Positions 1-6,778 of a stretch of 27,617 bases of DNA are shown one piece after another. The translations under genes and the position numbers were made by a program. Each line of letters opens with the position of its first letter. Within the stretch, counting starts at the first letter, position 1. The notes below the pieces were generated by a model. It searched no databases and was not told the origin of the DNA. It saw nothing but the letters and a program-made list of their open reading frames with translations. The stretch spans positions 1 through 27,617 of the forward strand of contig JADKCK010000062.1 in assembly GCA_016718845.1 (NCBI GenBank), read 5' to 3'. The stretch comes from Sphingobacteriales bacterium. GTDB lineage: Bacteria; Bacteroidota; Bacteroidia; Chitinophagales; UBA2359.

Positions 1-27
1 AATGGAAACAGGAAATAATTTTTAAAA

Positions 28-69
28 AAAATGGGGAAATAATTTAGAGGCTCTTTATATCCCCATTTT
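28..69 (-). terminator. Intrinsic terminator after the NusG-like gene
   Basis: Arms AAAATGGGGA (28-37) and TCCCCATTTT (60-69) are perfect inverted repeats, with a small palindrome AGAGGCTCT (46-54) in the loop. Read on the minus strand the second arm runs into a stretch of T, as in a Rho-independent terminator. It lies about 20 nt past the stop of the NusG-like reading frame at 89, so that gene seems to be transcribed alone rather than leading an operon. Confidence 0.6.
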
Positions 70-88
70 GGTTGCTCTAACTTTCTAT

Positions 89-591
89 TTACAAAAGTTC
101 TACATCTTCGCTGTTCATCTCTACCTGCATCAAACACCCCAAATCTGCTAAAGTTATTCGCAAAATGGTTTGATTATTTTCTGCTATTATTTCGCCCTCT
201 AAACCCATCAGCACGCCGCTAGTAACACGCACGCGCTTGCCTATAAGTGCGTGTGCTGTTTTGTTTATCACTGTTATTTCCGTAAGGCTGCAACTAATCA
301 TACGTACACGTTCTATTTCGGCATCAGATATACTTGCATATTCCTTGCCAACACGTATATAGTTTAGTACGTTTTTACATTCAAACACCTTTTTTCTATC
401 CTCTTCGGCTATTTTTATAAAAACATAGCTATTAAAAAGTGGTATCTCTACCCATTTTTTACGGTCTTTCCATTGTCGTAGCAGCCGCTGTGTAGGTGTG
501 TATACACTTCTAAGCCGAGCATAGCAAGCTCATTGGCTGTTTTTTTTTCGCTACGTGGTTTTACGTATAGTACGCGCCAAAAGTCGAACAT
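89..591 (-). pseudogene. NusG/UpxY-family transcription antiterminator, frameshifted
   Basis: From ATG at 591 the minus strand reads MFDFWRVLYVKPRSEKKTAN and on to LGLEVYT, the standard start of a NusG N-terminal (NGN) domain. After 'VYT' the frame meets TAG (450-448), giving only 47 residues. Two nucleotides further on, the other frame continues as PTQRLLRQWKDRKKWVEIPL, NSYVFIKI and then a KOW domain (near 89-230) with VRVTSGVLMGLEGEI. Removing one TG from GGTGTGTAT (495-503) restores a protein of about 167 residues, the usual size for UpxY/RfaH-like NusG paralogues. This family keeps RNA polymerase from terminating in long operons, often for surface polysaccharides. Here the gene is followed at once by a terminator, so its target is elsewhere. 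It may be a pseudogene, a slippage-switched gene or a sequencing error. The open C-terminal part alone is 89-388. Confidence 0.75.
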
Positions 592-1074
592 TTGAAATTA
601 TTTGTAGATTTAATTTAATATTGTTAGTATTTGTTTAAAAACTTATTTTTTTAATATAATTATTAACTACTATTGCGCACAATAGGAAACGGATTTTAAA
701 AACCAATTTAATATTGATTTAGCACCTAAATCTAAACAAAAAAACTAAATTAAAATACATTTTAATATGTATTTAATCTGCAAGATTTGTGCCCTAAATA
801 AAGCTAAAATAGCATAGTAGGTAATGCAAGTAAATTAGTAATGCAATTATTGAAACGGGCTGCGTAACATCAGTTAGTAAGATTTGCTGTTTTAGACGAT
901 AAAAACTTGATTGGTCAATCAATTTTATTAAAATGATGCTAAAAGTTGGTTTTGTTCGTTATTCGTTTGTACTTTTGCTGCTGCATTAAGGTTTAATTTA
1001 GTTGTTTCTTCAAATTGTTGTTGTCACCGCAAAAAAAAAACTACTTATACTAGGCGTTTAAACCACCAAAGCTT
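592..1074. other. Gene-free AT-rich stretch with small palindromes and one dispersed repeat
   Basis: No convincing reading frame is visible. It must hold the promoter of the minus-strand NusG-like gene and that of the gene at 1075, but I see no clean TAnnTTTG box for either. It contains an inverted repeat AAATACAT/ATGTATTT (753-774), a 16-bp palindrome TTGATTG-GT-CAATCAA (907-922), and a copy of a repeat also found near 9090 (844-871). Confidence 0.5.
844..871 (+). repeat. Dispersed intergenic repeat A, copy 1
   Basis: The stretch from CAATTATTGAAACG to CGTAACATCAG matches 9091-9118 in the same orientation, differing in only a few central bases (GGCTG versus AACTA). Both copies lie in gene-free DNA. 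Function unknown; it is probably a genome-wide intergenic repeat. Confidence 0.55.
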
Positions 1075-1491
1075 ATGTCAACATACATTTATCAAACCAA
1101 CTATTTACCTGCTGTGCAAGTAATGAGCATTAAAGCCGATTCGTTTCCGAAAGGCATTATCACCGCCTTTGCCCGCCTCGAAAACGCCTTGCCAAGCCTC
1201 AAAGGTCGTAGGTTTTATGGTGTACGTTATAATATAGGCACCGAAATAGCCTACCGAGCTTGCGTAGTGCCTTTGGTTGAGGGCGAATTTGAGCTATATG
1301 GCTTAGAGCGTTTTACCATTCCGGCAGGGCAATACGCCCAAGTAATGCTATGCAATTGGCAATCGGAGCCGCCACAAACAAAAGCTATTTTTAAAGATAT
1401 GGCACAATACTTTGCCCAAGATACTAGCCGCCCACAAATAGAGTTTTACAAAAATGCCAACGAGATGTGGTTATATCTGCCTATTTTATAA
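1075..1491 (+). CDS. GyrI-like / AraC-type effector-binding domain protein
   Basis: A 138-residue protein consisting only of a GyrI-like small-molecule binding domain (the fold of the effector domain in AraC- and MerR-type regulators, and of GyrI/SbmC). Typical features are the early segment with FPKGIITAFARLENAL, a central GVRYN...YRACVVPLV strand pair, LERFTIPAGQYAQV, and the C-terminal RPQIEFYKNANEMWLYLPI ending. No DNA-binding domain is present, so it acts as a stand-alone ligand binder or sponge protein in the cytoplasm; the ligand cannot be read from sequence. The start ATG gives the usual length for stand-alone members. It stands alone, with long intergenic regions on both sides. Confidence 0.75.
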   Translation: MSTYIYQTNYLPAVQVMSIKADSFPKGIITAFARLENALPSLKGRRFYGVRYNIGTEIAYRACVVPLVEGEFELYGLERFTIPAGQYAQVMLCNWQSEPPQTKAIFKDMAQYFAQDTSRPQIEFYKNANEMWLYLPIL

Positions 1492-1515
1492 AAGCACCTA
1501 AATAGCTATTCAATC

Positions 1516-1659
1516 TAATATTGTCGGGTAAATTGGGCAGCCAAATGTCAACATCAAATTACCAACATTGTTCGGTATTCGGTATTTGTTGTGTTAGCCC
1601 CCCTCCAACTCCCCCCGCAGGGGGAGAGCTATCAACTTTATTTATACCCGACAGTATTA
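1516..1659. mobile_element. MITE-like element with 15-bp terminal inverted repeats
   Basis: TAATATTGTCGGGTA (1516-1530) and its inverse TACCCGACAGTATTA (1645-1659) match at 14 of 15 positions and bound about 114 bp of non-coding DNA. Inside is a perfect GC-rich hairpin, CTCCCCC-CGCA-GGGGGAG (1609-1626), within a CCCCCCTCCAACTCCCCCC phrase. The arrangement resembles a miniature inverted-repeat transposable element or a structured intergenic repeat. No transposase is present. The hairpin could also help stop transcription from the gene at 1075. Confidence 0.5.
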
Positions 1660-1714
1660 AGTTGAGCAACTACTAAATTAAATAAACAAAACTATAATTT
1701 ACAATACATAAATC

Positions 1715-2758
1715 ATGCACCCTTTTTTATTTTCTAAAAAACACCTAATTAGTGGTATACTTTGCTGTTTTTTGATAGCCTCGTGCCAAGGCAACAGTAG
1801 CGCACCTCAACAACCCGACGAGCAAAACACCGAAGCAAATGGCAGCTTAATTGGGCAGTTGCCGCAAACCAAACTACTAACCGAACGCATCGAGAAGGAA
1901 CCTAACAACCCCGAACTGTATTTTGCACGCGGTAGCATGTTGTTGAGCATGAACGATGCCAATGCCGCCAGCAAAGATTTTGTGAAGGCAATAACCCTCG
2001 ACTCGACCAAAGCACTGTATTACCTTGCCGCCGCCGAGGTGTTTTACAACGTACAACGCGTGCCACAAGCCGTGTTGGTACTAGAACGAGCCGAGCGCAA
2101 CGCCCCACCCGACCCACGTGTGCAACTAGAACTAGGCAAAGCCTACTACACCATACAAAAATACGACAAAGCAGCCGAAAAACTAAACCCATTGCTAACA
2201 CAACAACCCGACAACGCAATGGTTTGTTTTTGGATGGGTATGTTGCAAAAAGACCAAAACAAAACGCAAGAAGCCATTAAATACCTAAAAAAAGCCACCG
2301 ACCTAGACCCCAAATACTACAATGCCCACATTATGTTGGCACAAATTTATGCACAAAGCGGCAACACAACCGCACTTAACTACTACGACAAAGCAGCAGC
2401 CATCGACTCAACAAAAACAGAGGCACTGTATGGCAAGGCTATGTTTTTACAACAAAACAACAATACCAAACAAGCTATTGCCACCTACCAAAAACTAATT
2501 GAACAAGACCCACAAAACCAAGATGCCTTTTATAATTTAGGCTATATTTATTACAAACAAAACGATTATAAAAAAGCCAAAGAACATTTTGAGTTGGCTA
2601 CCAAAATGAACCCTGTATTTGCCAAAGCCTACTATATGCGCGGGCAATGCTCCGAAAAATTAGGCGAAAAAGACAACGCCAAAGCCGATTACAACAAAGC
2701 CATAACCTTTGACCCCGAACTAAAAATAGCCGAAGAAGCACTTAAACATTTAAAATAA
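1715..2758 (+). CDS. TPR-repeat lipoprotein
   Basis: A 347-residue protein starting with a lipoprotein signal peptide (hydrophobic LISGILCCFL, then IAS-C with Cys24 as the likely acylated residue). The mature part is a low-complexity linker of about 20 residues followed by roughly eight tetratricopeptide repeats from residue 65 to the end, recognisable by recurring A-x-x-x-Y/F and 'A(I/A)xxDPx' spacing, e.g. LGYIYYKQNDYKKAKEHFEL and AKADYNKAITFDPELK. TPR lipoproteins are protein-interaction scaffolds at the periplasmic side of a membrane; the partner is unknown. The gene is monocistronic, with a strong terminator just after the stop. Several overlapping minus-strand frames here are shadows of its repetitive codon use. 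Confidence 0.9.
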   Translation: MHPFLFSKKHLISGILCCFLIASCQGNSSAPQQPDEQNTEANGSLIGQLPQTKLLTERIEKEPNNPELYFARGSMLLSMNDANAASKDFVKAITLDSTKALYYLAAAEVFYNVQRVPQAVLVLERAERNAPPDPRVQLELGKAYYTIQKYDKAAEKLNPLLTQQPDNAMVCFWMGMLQKDQNKTQEAIKYLKKATDLDPKYYNAHIMLAQIYAQSGNTTALNYYDKAAAIDSTKTEALYGKAMFLQQNNNTKQAIATYQKLIEQDPQNQDAFYNLGYIYYKQNDYKKAKEHFELATKMNPVFAKAYYMRGQCSEKLGEKDNAKADYNKAITFDPELKIAEEALKHLK

Positions 2759-2773
2759 CTACTTGTATCACAC

Positions 2774-2806
2774 AAAAAAGCTCGACAGTTATTGTTGGGC
2801 TTTTTT
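2774..2806 (+). terminator. Intrinsic terminator after the TPR lipoprotein gene
   Basis: Arms AAAAAAGCTCGACA (2774-2787) and TGTTGGGCTTTTTT (2793-2806) pair over 14 bp with two G-U pairs around the loop GTTAT, ending in a run of six T. It sits 15 nt after the TPR gene stop. Confidence 0.85.
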
Positions 2807-2828
2807 GCAAAACAGCCGTATTTGCCAA

Positions 2829-2880
2829 TACGCTATTTTAGCGTTATTTAGGTCACAGATTTTACGGATTAGACACAGCT
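2829..2880 (-). repeat. Dispersed intergenic repeat B, copy 1
   Basis: The segment running TACGCTATTTTA ... CACAGATTTTACGG ... ATTAGACAC is found in inverted orientation at 9142-9183. The copy here carries a 10-bp insertion (GCGTTATTTA). A related fragment, AAAATCCGTGTCC, occurs near 3171. Such 'ATCCGTGTC / AATCTGTGTC' phrases recur in intergenic DNA of Bacteroidota; function unknown. Confidence 0.6.
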
Positions 2881-3235
2881 AAGATGAATTTTTATTTAAT
2901 GATACAGGCAGATTTATTTTAGATTGATTAGCTTTTTAATAACACTGTATGATTGCTATTGCCTGCAAAATAATCCTTTTATCACTCAAATATCCCCAAA
3001 AACTATTGCTCAACAAACAAATAATCCCACCCTATTGTTTACCATATCTTATATCCCGAAGCAGATAGCCCTGAAGCGGATAGCCTGTAGCCGCCAGCCA
3101 TCTTCAATGACCATTACCCTATACCTCTTACTTATATTTAAGTTTTAAATCAACATTAAATCATTTTCTAAAATCCGTGTCCTCTTGTGCGTAAAATGAG
3201 GTATTATAGGCTAAAATCAAACTTTTTTTAAAAAC
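2881..3235. other. Gene-free stretch, no supported gene
   Basis: The only open frame, about 74 codons from 2924, has unbiased composition and no family resemblance, so I do not call it. The stretch contains GATAGCC direct repeats near 3065-3090 and a partial copy of the repeat B phrase near 3171. Otherwise I see nothing in it. Confidence 0.4.
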
Positions 3236-3236
3236 C

Positions 3237-3279
3237 TGATAAAAATCATTTTTTTTCTTAAAAAACCTTCGTACTTTTG
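3237..3279 (+). promoter_or_regulatory. Promoter with FNR/CRP-like dyad (kelch-like gene)
   Basis: The -7 element TACTTTTG (3272-3279) fits the Bacteroidota consensus TAnnTTTG and lies 40 nt before the start codon. TGATAAAAATCA (3237-3248) is a dyad TGAT-N4-ATCA, the core of the FNR/DNR-type site TTGAT-N4-ATCAA. Its centre is 29.5 bp before the -7 box, about -40 from the likely start of transcription, the class II activator position. No TTG is visible near -33, which fits activator dependence. An identical site with identical spacing precedes the exporter operon at 5696. Confidence 0.65.
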
Positions 3280-3319
3280 CGAAATACTAATAACCATAAC
3301 CATTTTTAATTTTTCTACG

Positions 3320-4924
3320 ATGAAAAATACACTAATTTTTGTTTGGATTTTGTTGTTCAGCCACACTTTAAAGGCACAAACAGACCAGTTTAACTATGCC
3401 GTTAGTCTAAATCCTATTACTATTGCCAATTTACCGGGCTTACACTCGTTTGTAGTAGCCCAAAGTGGGGGTAAATTTTTGGTAATGGGTGGGCGATTAG
3501 ATGGTTTACACGCCCGCCAGCCATTCAATGCTTTTGGGGCAACGAACAACAACACCAACATTTTTGTTGTTGATGTTAATAATGCTCAATTTTGGACGGC
3601 ATCGGTTAATACTTTACCCACTAATTTGAACGAGCAACTACAATCAACCAATCTAAATTTTTACCAAGATGCCGACACCCTTTATATTGTTGGCGGATAC
3701 GGTTACAGCCAAACAGCAGCAGACCACCTAACTTTTCCACATTTAACAACCGTATCAATAAGCGGGCTAATAAATGCCATTATTAACGATACCCCCATCA
3801 ACAACCATTTTAAGCAAATAACCAACGATGTGTTTGCAGTTACAGGTGGTCATTTGGGTAAAATTGGCAATACCTTTTACTTGGTTGGCGGGCATCGGTT
3901 TGATGGCAGATACAACCCAATGGGGCATCCAACCTATACCCAAACCTATGTTGATGGTATCCGAAAATTTACTATTAACAACTCGGGTAGCCAACTAAGC
4001 TATGCCAACTACACCAGTATAACCGACGAGGTACATTTGCACCGCAGAGACTACAACTTACTGCCACAAATATTTCCTGACGGAACCGAAGGATACACCC
4101 TATCATCGGGCGTTTTTCAACCAACCATTGACCTGCCTTTTTTGTATCCCGTAGATATAACAGCCAGTGGCTATCAACCCATTACATCGTTTAATCAATA
4201 TTTAAGCAACTATCATTCGGCTAATGTTTGTTTGTACGATAGCACCCATAACCAAATGAACACCTTGTTTTTTGGCGGCATTAGCCAATATTATTATAAC
4301 AACGGAACCCTGATACAAGACAACAACGTACCTTTTGTAAAAACCATTAGCCGCCTTAGCCGATACAGCGACGGTAGCCTACAAGAGCATTTATTGCCCA
4401 CCGAAATGCCCACGCTAACGGGTGCTAGTGCCGAATTTATTTTAAACGAAGAAATACCACATTACCCCTCTGGAATCATCAAAACATCGCAAATTACTGC
4501 CGATTCGATTAAGATTGGGTATATTTATGGAGGCATTAACAGCTCCGAGCTAAACCCATTTACCGTTAACAATACAGGTGTAACAAGTGCCAGTAGTGTT
4601 ATTTACGAGGTGTGGTTAGTAAAAAATCCAAATACCTCCGTTCAGACGTTAGATGGTAGCAACCCATTTCAGGCAGATGTGTATCCAAATCCAGCATCAA
4701 ATTTGTTAAATGCTACTTTAAAAATACCCTATACCGCCAACCTAAACCTGCTAATAACCAATGCCAATGGTAAAATAGTTTGGCAAAAAGAGTATCAAAA
4801 CCTAAGCAAAGGCAAACAACAACTCGAGCTGCCCAACAACAAAACATTAAGCAGTGGCATTTACTTTTTTAATTTTGTTTTTGATGGTAAATATGCAGCT
4901 ATTAAAAAAGTAGCCCTAAATTAA
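3320..4924 (+). CDS. Secreted kelch-like propeller protein with T9SS sorting domain
   Basis: A 534-residue exported protein. Residues 1-19 are a Sec signal peptide (cleavage after LKA). The body has spaced segments such as FLVMGGRLDG, DTLYIVGGYGYS, NTFYLVGGHRFDGRY and IGYIYGGI, each with the paired-glycine strand typical of kelch or galactose-oxidase-like beta-propellers. From about residue 450 it ends in a type A C-terminal sorting domain (VYPNPASN ... GKIVWQ ... LSSGIYFF ... KKVALN), which sends proteins through the type IX secretion system to the surface or medium. No catalytic site is recognisable, so it may be a binding or adhesin-like propeller. It has its own promoter with an FNR-like site, suggesting oxygen- or NO-linked control (inference). 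Confidence 0.85.
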   Translation: MKNTLIFVWILLFSHTLKAQTDQFNYAVSLNPITIANLPGLHSFVVAQSGGKFLVMGGRLDGLHARQPFNAFGATNNNTNIFVVDVNNAQFWTASVNTLPTNLNEQLQSTNLNFYQDADTLYIVGGYGYSQTAADHLTFPHLTTVSISGLINAIINDTPINNHFKQITNDVFAVTGGHLGKIGNTFYLVGGHRFDGRYNPMGHPTYTQTYVDGIRKFTINNSGSQLSYANYTSITDEVHLHRRDYNLLPQIFPDGTEGYTLSSGVFQPTIDLPFLYPVDITASGYQPITSFNQYLSNYHSANVCLYDSTHNQMNTLFFGGISQYYYNNGTLIQDNNVPFVKTISRLSRYSDGSLQEHLLPTEMPTLTGASAEFILNEEIPHYPSGIIKTSQITADSIKIGYIYGGINSSELNPFTVNNTGVTSASSVIYEVWLVKNPNTSVQTLDGSNPFQADVYPNPASNLLNATLKIPYTANLNLLITNANGKIVWQKEYQNLSKGKQQLELPNNKTLSSGIYFFNFVFDGKYAAIKKVALN

Positions 4925-4958
4925 CAAATACTATCTGCATTGCTAAAAAGCATTTTTT

Positions 4959-5174
4959 ATGAAACAGCTACTCACATGGCAAACCTTATTGCCCATTTGT
5001 TTAACGTTGGGTTTAGCCCCCTTTTATCCCGAGCCGCACATAATTGGCAAAATACGCTGGGTAGCTGGCGGAGCCGTTGGTATGGGCTATATGGATTGGT
5101 TCGATTTGCTATTGCATGGCTTACCTTGGGCATTACTTGTCGCTTCTTTTTTTATTAACAAAAAAAAAGAATGA
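4959..5174 (+). CDS. Small two-helix membrane protein
   Basis: A 71-residue protein with two hydrophobic segments (about residues 9-23 and 50-66), separated by EPHIIGKIRWVAGGAVGM and a conserved-looking MDWFDLLLHG motif, and a lysine-rich tail. Similar short proteins of Bacteroidota with the 'PEPH..GK.RW' and 'DWFDLLLHG.PW' pattern are often labelled 'RND transporter', but they are far too short to be transporters; the role is unknown. It begins 34 nt after the kelch-like gene and probably shares its transcript. A frame starting at 4940 overlaps it and is less convincing because it lacks this motif pattern. Confidence 0.7.
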   Translation: MKQLLTWQTLLPICLTLGLAPFYPEPHIIGKIRWVAGGAVGMGYMDWFDLLLHGLPWALLVASFFINKKKE

Positions 5175-5244
5175 TTTAACCTTAGCAAAACACTAAGTTA
5201 AGTACAAAATTTCTATTCATTACCAAACTTATCAATAAATCGTT

Positions 5245-5487
5245 ATGAAACAACTGGTTTTTTCGTCGTGGCATTTTATGCGCTTACTACGTTTGGTAGT
5301 AGGCATATCGTTTGTGGTAACAGGCTTTGTACAACACGATGGCGTTGCTGTTGCCTTTGGCAGTTTCTTTTTTTTACAAGCCTTGTTTAATGTGGGCTGT
5401 TGTGCAGCAAATGGTTGCAACACCAATTATTCATCGCCCAAAGACAACAAACAACAACAGGTAATTTTTGAAGAAGTAAAACCCTAA
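5245..5487 (+). CDS. DUF2892 (YgaP-type) small membrane protein
   Basis: An 80-residue protein that starts MKQLVFSSWHFMRLLRLVVG, then has a hydrophobic stretch, a short turn with QHD, a second hydrophobic stretch (VAFGSFFFLQALFNVG), and a cysteine cluster GCCAANGC. This is the layout of the DUF2892/YgaP-like transmembrane domain, often seen beside rhodanese and redox genes. The cysteines suggest thiol or metal chemistry at the membrane, but no function is proven. It follows the preceding small membrane gene by 70 nt and may be the last gene of the same unit, with a hairpin just after it. Confidence 0.75.
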   Translation: MKQLVFSSWHFMRLLRLVVGISFVVTGFVQHDGVAVAFGSFFFLQALFNVGCCAANGCNTNYSSPKDNKQQQVIFEEVKP

Positions 5488-5500
5488 TTGTATATAAACC

Positions 5501-5542
5501 AAATGGCTGATTTACAAACCAATAGTAATAAATTAGCCATTT
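5501..5542 (+). terminator. Possible terminator hairpin
   Basis: AAATGGCTGATTT (5501-5513) and AAATTAGCCATTT (5530-5542) form a 13-bp stem with one G-U pair and a 16-nt loop, 14 nt after the stop of the DUF2892 gene. The T run after it is short, so termination may be weak. Confidence 0.5.
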
Positions 5543-5575
5543 TGCCCAAAATAGGAGCAATCTTTTTCAAAAGAC

Positions 5576-5618
5576 TGATAAAAATCATTTTTTAACCTAA
5601 ATACATCGCGTACCTTTG
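5576..5618 (+). promoter_or_regulatory. Promoter with FNR/CRP-like dyad (exporter operon)
   Basis: The -7 element TACCTTTG (5611-5618) and the dyad TGATAAAAATCA (5576-5587) have the same sequence and the same 29.5-bp centre-to-box spacing as at 3237-3279; the flanking CTGATAAAAATCATTTTTT is also shared. This places the exporter operon and the kelch-like gene under one likely regulator of the FNR/CRP family (inference). The regulator gene is not in this window. Confidence 0.65.
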
Positions 5619-5695
5619 CACTTGTAACCAAACACCCAAAGTTTTTTGGGTAAGATGAGATAAGATTTATATTTATTATACAAAACTATTGTTTT

Positions 5696-6778
5696 ATGAG
5701 AAGTATTTTTTGCATTTCTTGTGTTTTCTTGTTTTTTTTTAGCTGCAAAAAAGAAGCAGAAAAAACAAAGCCTATCCTCGAAAATATCACCGAATCGGTG
5801 TATGCATCGGGAGTTATTAAAAGCAAAAATCAGTATCAGGTTTATGCAACTGTAAATGGATTGATACAAAAAGTGCTAGTTTCGGAAGGTGATGTGGTTA
5901 AAAAAGGCGACCCACTTTTTTTAATCAAAAACGAAACATCGAAACTAAATACCGAAAATGCCAAATTAGCCGCCCAGTTTGCCGACATAAGTACCAAAAC
6001 CGACCAACTAAACGAGCTAAAAGGCAACATAGAAGTAGCAAAGAAAAAAAAACAAAACGACTCTATCTTGCTTGTTCGTCAAAGGGCATTGTGGGCACAA
6101 CAAATAGGCGCACGAATAGAACTTGAACAAAAAGAATTAGCCTACAGCAACTCGGTATCGGCATACGAAGCAGCTATTTTTAGATACAACAACCTAAAAA
6201 AACAACTCGATTTTGCCGACGTACAAGCTAAAAAAAACTTAGCTATCAGCAAAAGCCAAGAGCAAGATTATACCGTTAAAAGCCAAACCGATGGACGAAT
6301 ATATAGCATATCAAAGAAAGAAGGCGAAATAGTTGGTTTGCAAAGCCCCTTAGCTATTGTAGGTAGCGCCAACGATTACCTAATTGAACTACAGGTTGAT
6401 GAATATGATATTGTACGTATAAAACCTAGTCAACAAGTTTTGCTAAACTTAGATAGTTACCGCAACCAAGTGTTTGAAGCTGCCATTAGCAAAATAGACC
6501 CTATCATGAACGAGCGCTCGCGCACCTTTACCGTCGAGGCAAATTTCACTAAACAACCCCCTACGCTTTATCCTAACTTAAGCTCCGAAGGAAACATTGT
6601 TATCAAAACCAAACAAAATGCACTAACTATTCCGCGCAACTATTTGCTTAACGATACGCTGGTGTTGTTAGAAAATCAAGAAAAACGAAAAATAGAAACA
6701 GGCTTAAAAGATTATCAAAAAGTAGAAATATTGAAAGGCTTAACCGCAAACGATGTTATCTTAAAACCAACAAAATGA
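5696..6778 (+). CDS. Periplasmic adaptor subunit (HlyD/MacA family), lipoprotein
   Basis: A 360-residue membrane-fusion protein that would link an inner-membrane ABC pump to an outer-membrane channel. It starts with a lipoprotein signal (FFFS-C, Cys17). Residues 34-73 form the first half of a biotinyl-lipoyl-like domain (YASGVIKSKNQYQVYATVNG, then VLVSEGDVVKKGDPLF). Residues about 78-195 are charged and helical, the usual coiled-coil hairpin. The second lipoyl half is at VKSQTDGRIYSISKKEGEIV, followed by beta-barrel segments (LQVDEYDIVRIKPSQQVLLN). First gene of a three-gene operon; its TGA overlaps the next ATG. Together with the next two genes it forms a MacAB-like exporter in which the MacB functions are split. 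The substrate is unknown and no TolC-like gene is present. Confidence 0.9.
   Translation: MRSIFCISCVFLFFFSCKKEAEKTKPILENITESVYASGVIKSKNQYQVYATVNGLIQKVLVSEGDVVKKGDPLFLIKNETSKLNTENAKLAAQFADISTKTDQLNELKGNIEVAKKKKQNDSILLVRQRALWAQQIGARIELEQKELAYSNSVSAYEAAIFRYNNLKKQLDFADVQAKKNLAISKSQEQDYTVKSQTDGRIYSISKKEGEIVGLQSPLAIVGSANDYLIELQVDEYDIVRIKPSQQVLLNLDSYRNQVFEAAISKIDPIMNERSRTFTVEANFTKQPPTLYPNLSSEGNIVIKTKQNALTIPRNYLLNDTLVLLENQEKRKIETGLKDYQKVEILKGLTANDVILKPTK

Noticed and set aside
907..922. TTGATTGGTCAATCAA as an FNR site
   Set aside because: The half-sites TTGAT and ATCAA are separated by 6 bp, not 4, and no -7 box follows at the right distance.
2924..3148. 74-codon plus-strand open frame
   Set aside because: Random-looking composition, no signal or family pattern, and it overlaps repeat-type intergenic DNA.
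4940..5158. Alternative 72-codon frame overlapping the small membrane gene
   Set aside because: The frame starting at 4959 has the recognisable PEPH/DWFDLLLHG pattern; this one has none.
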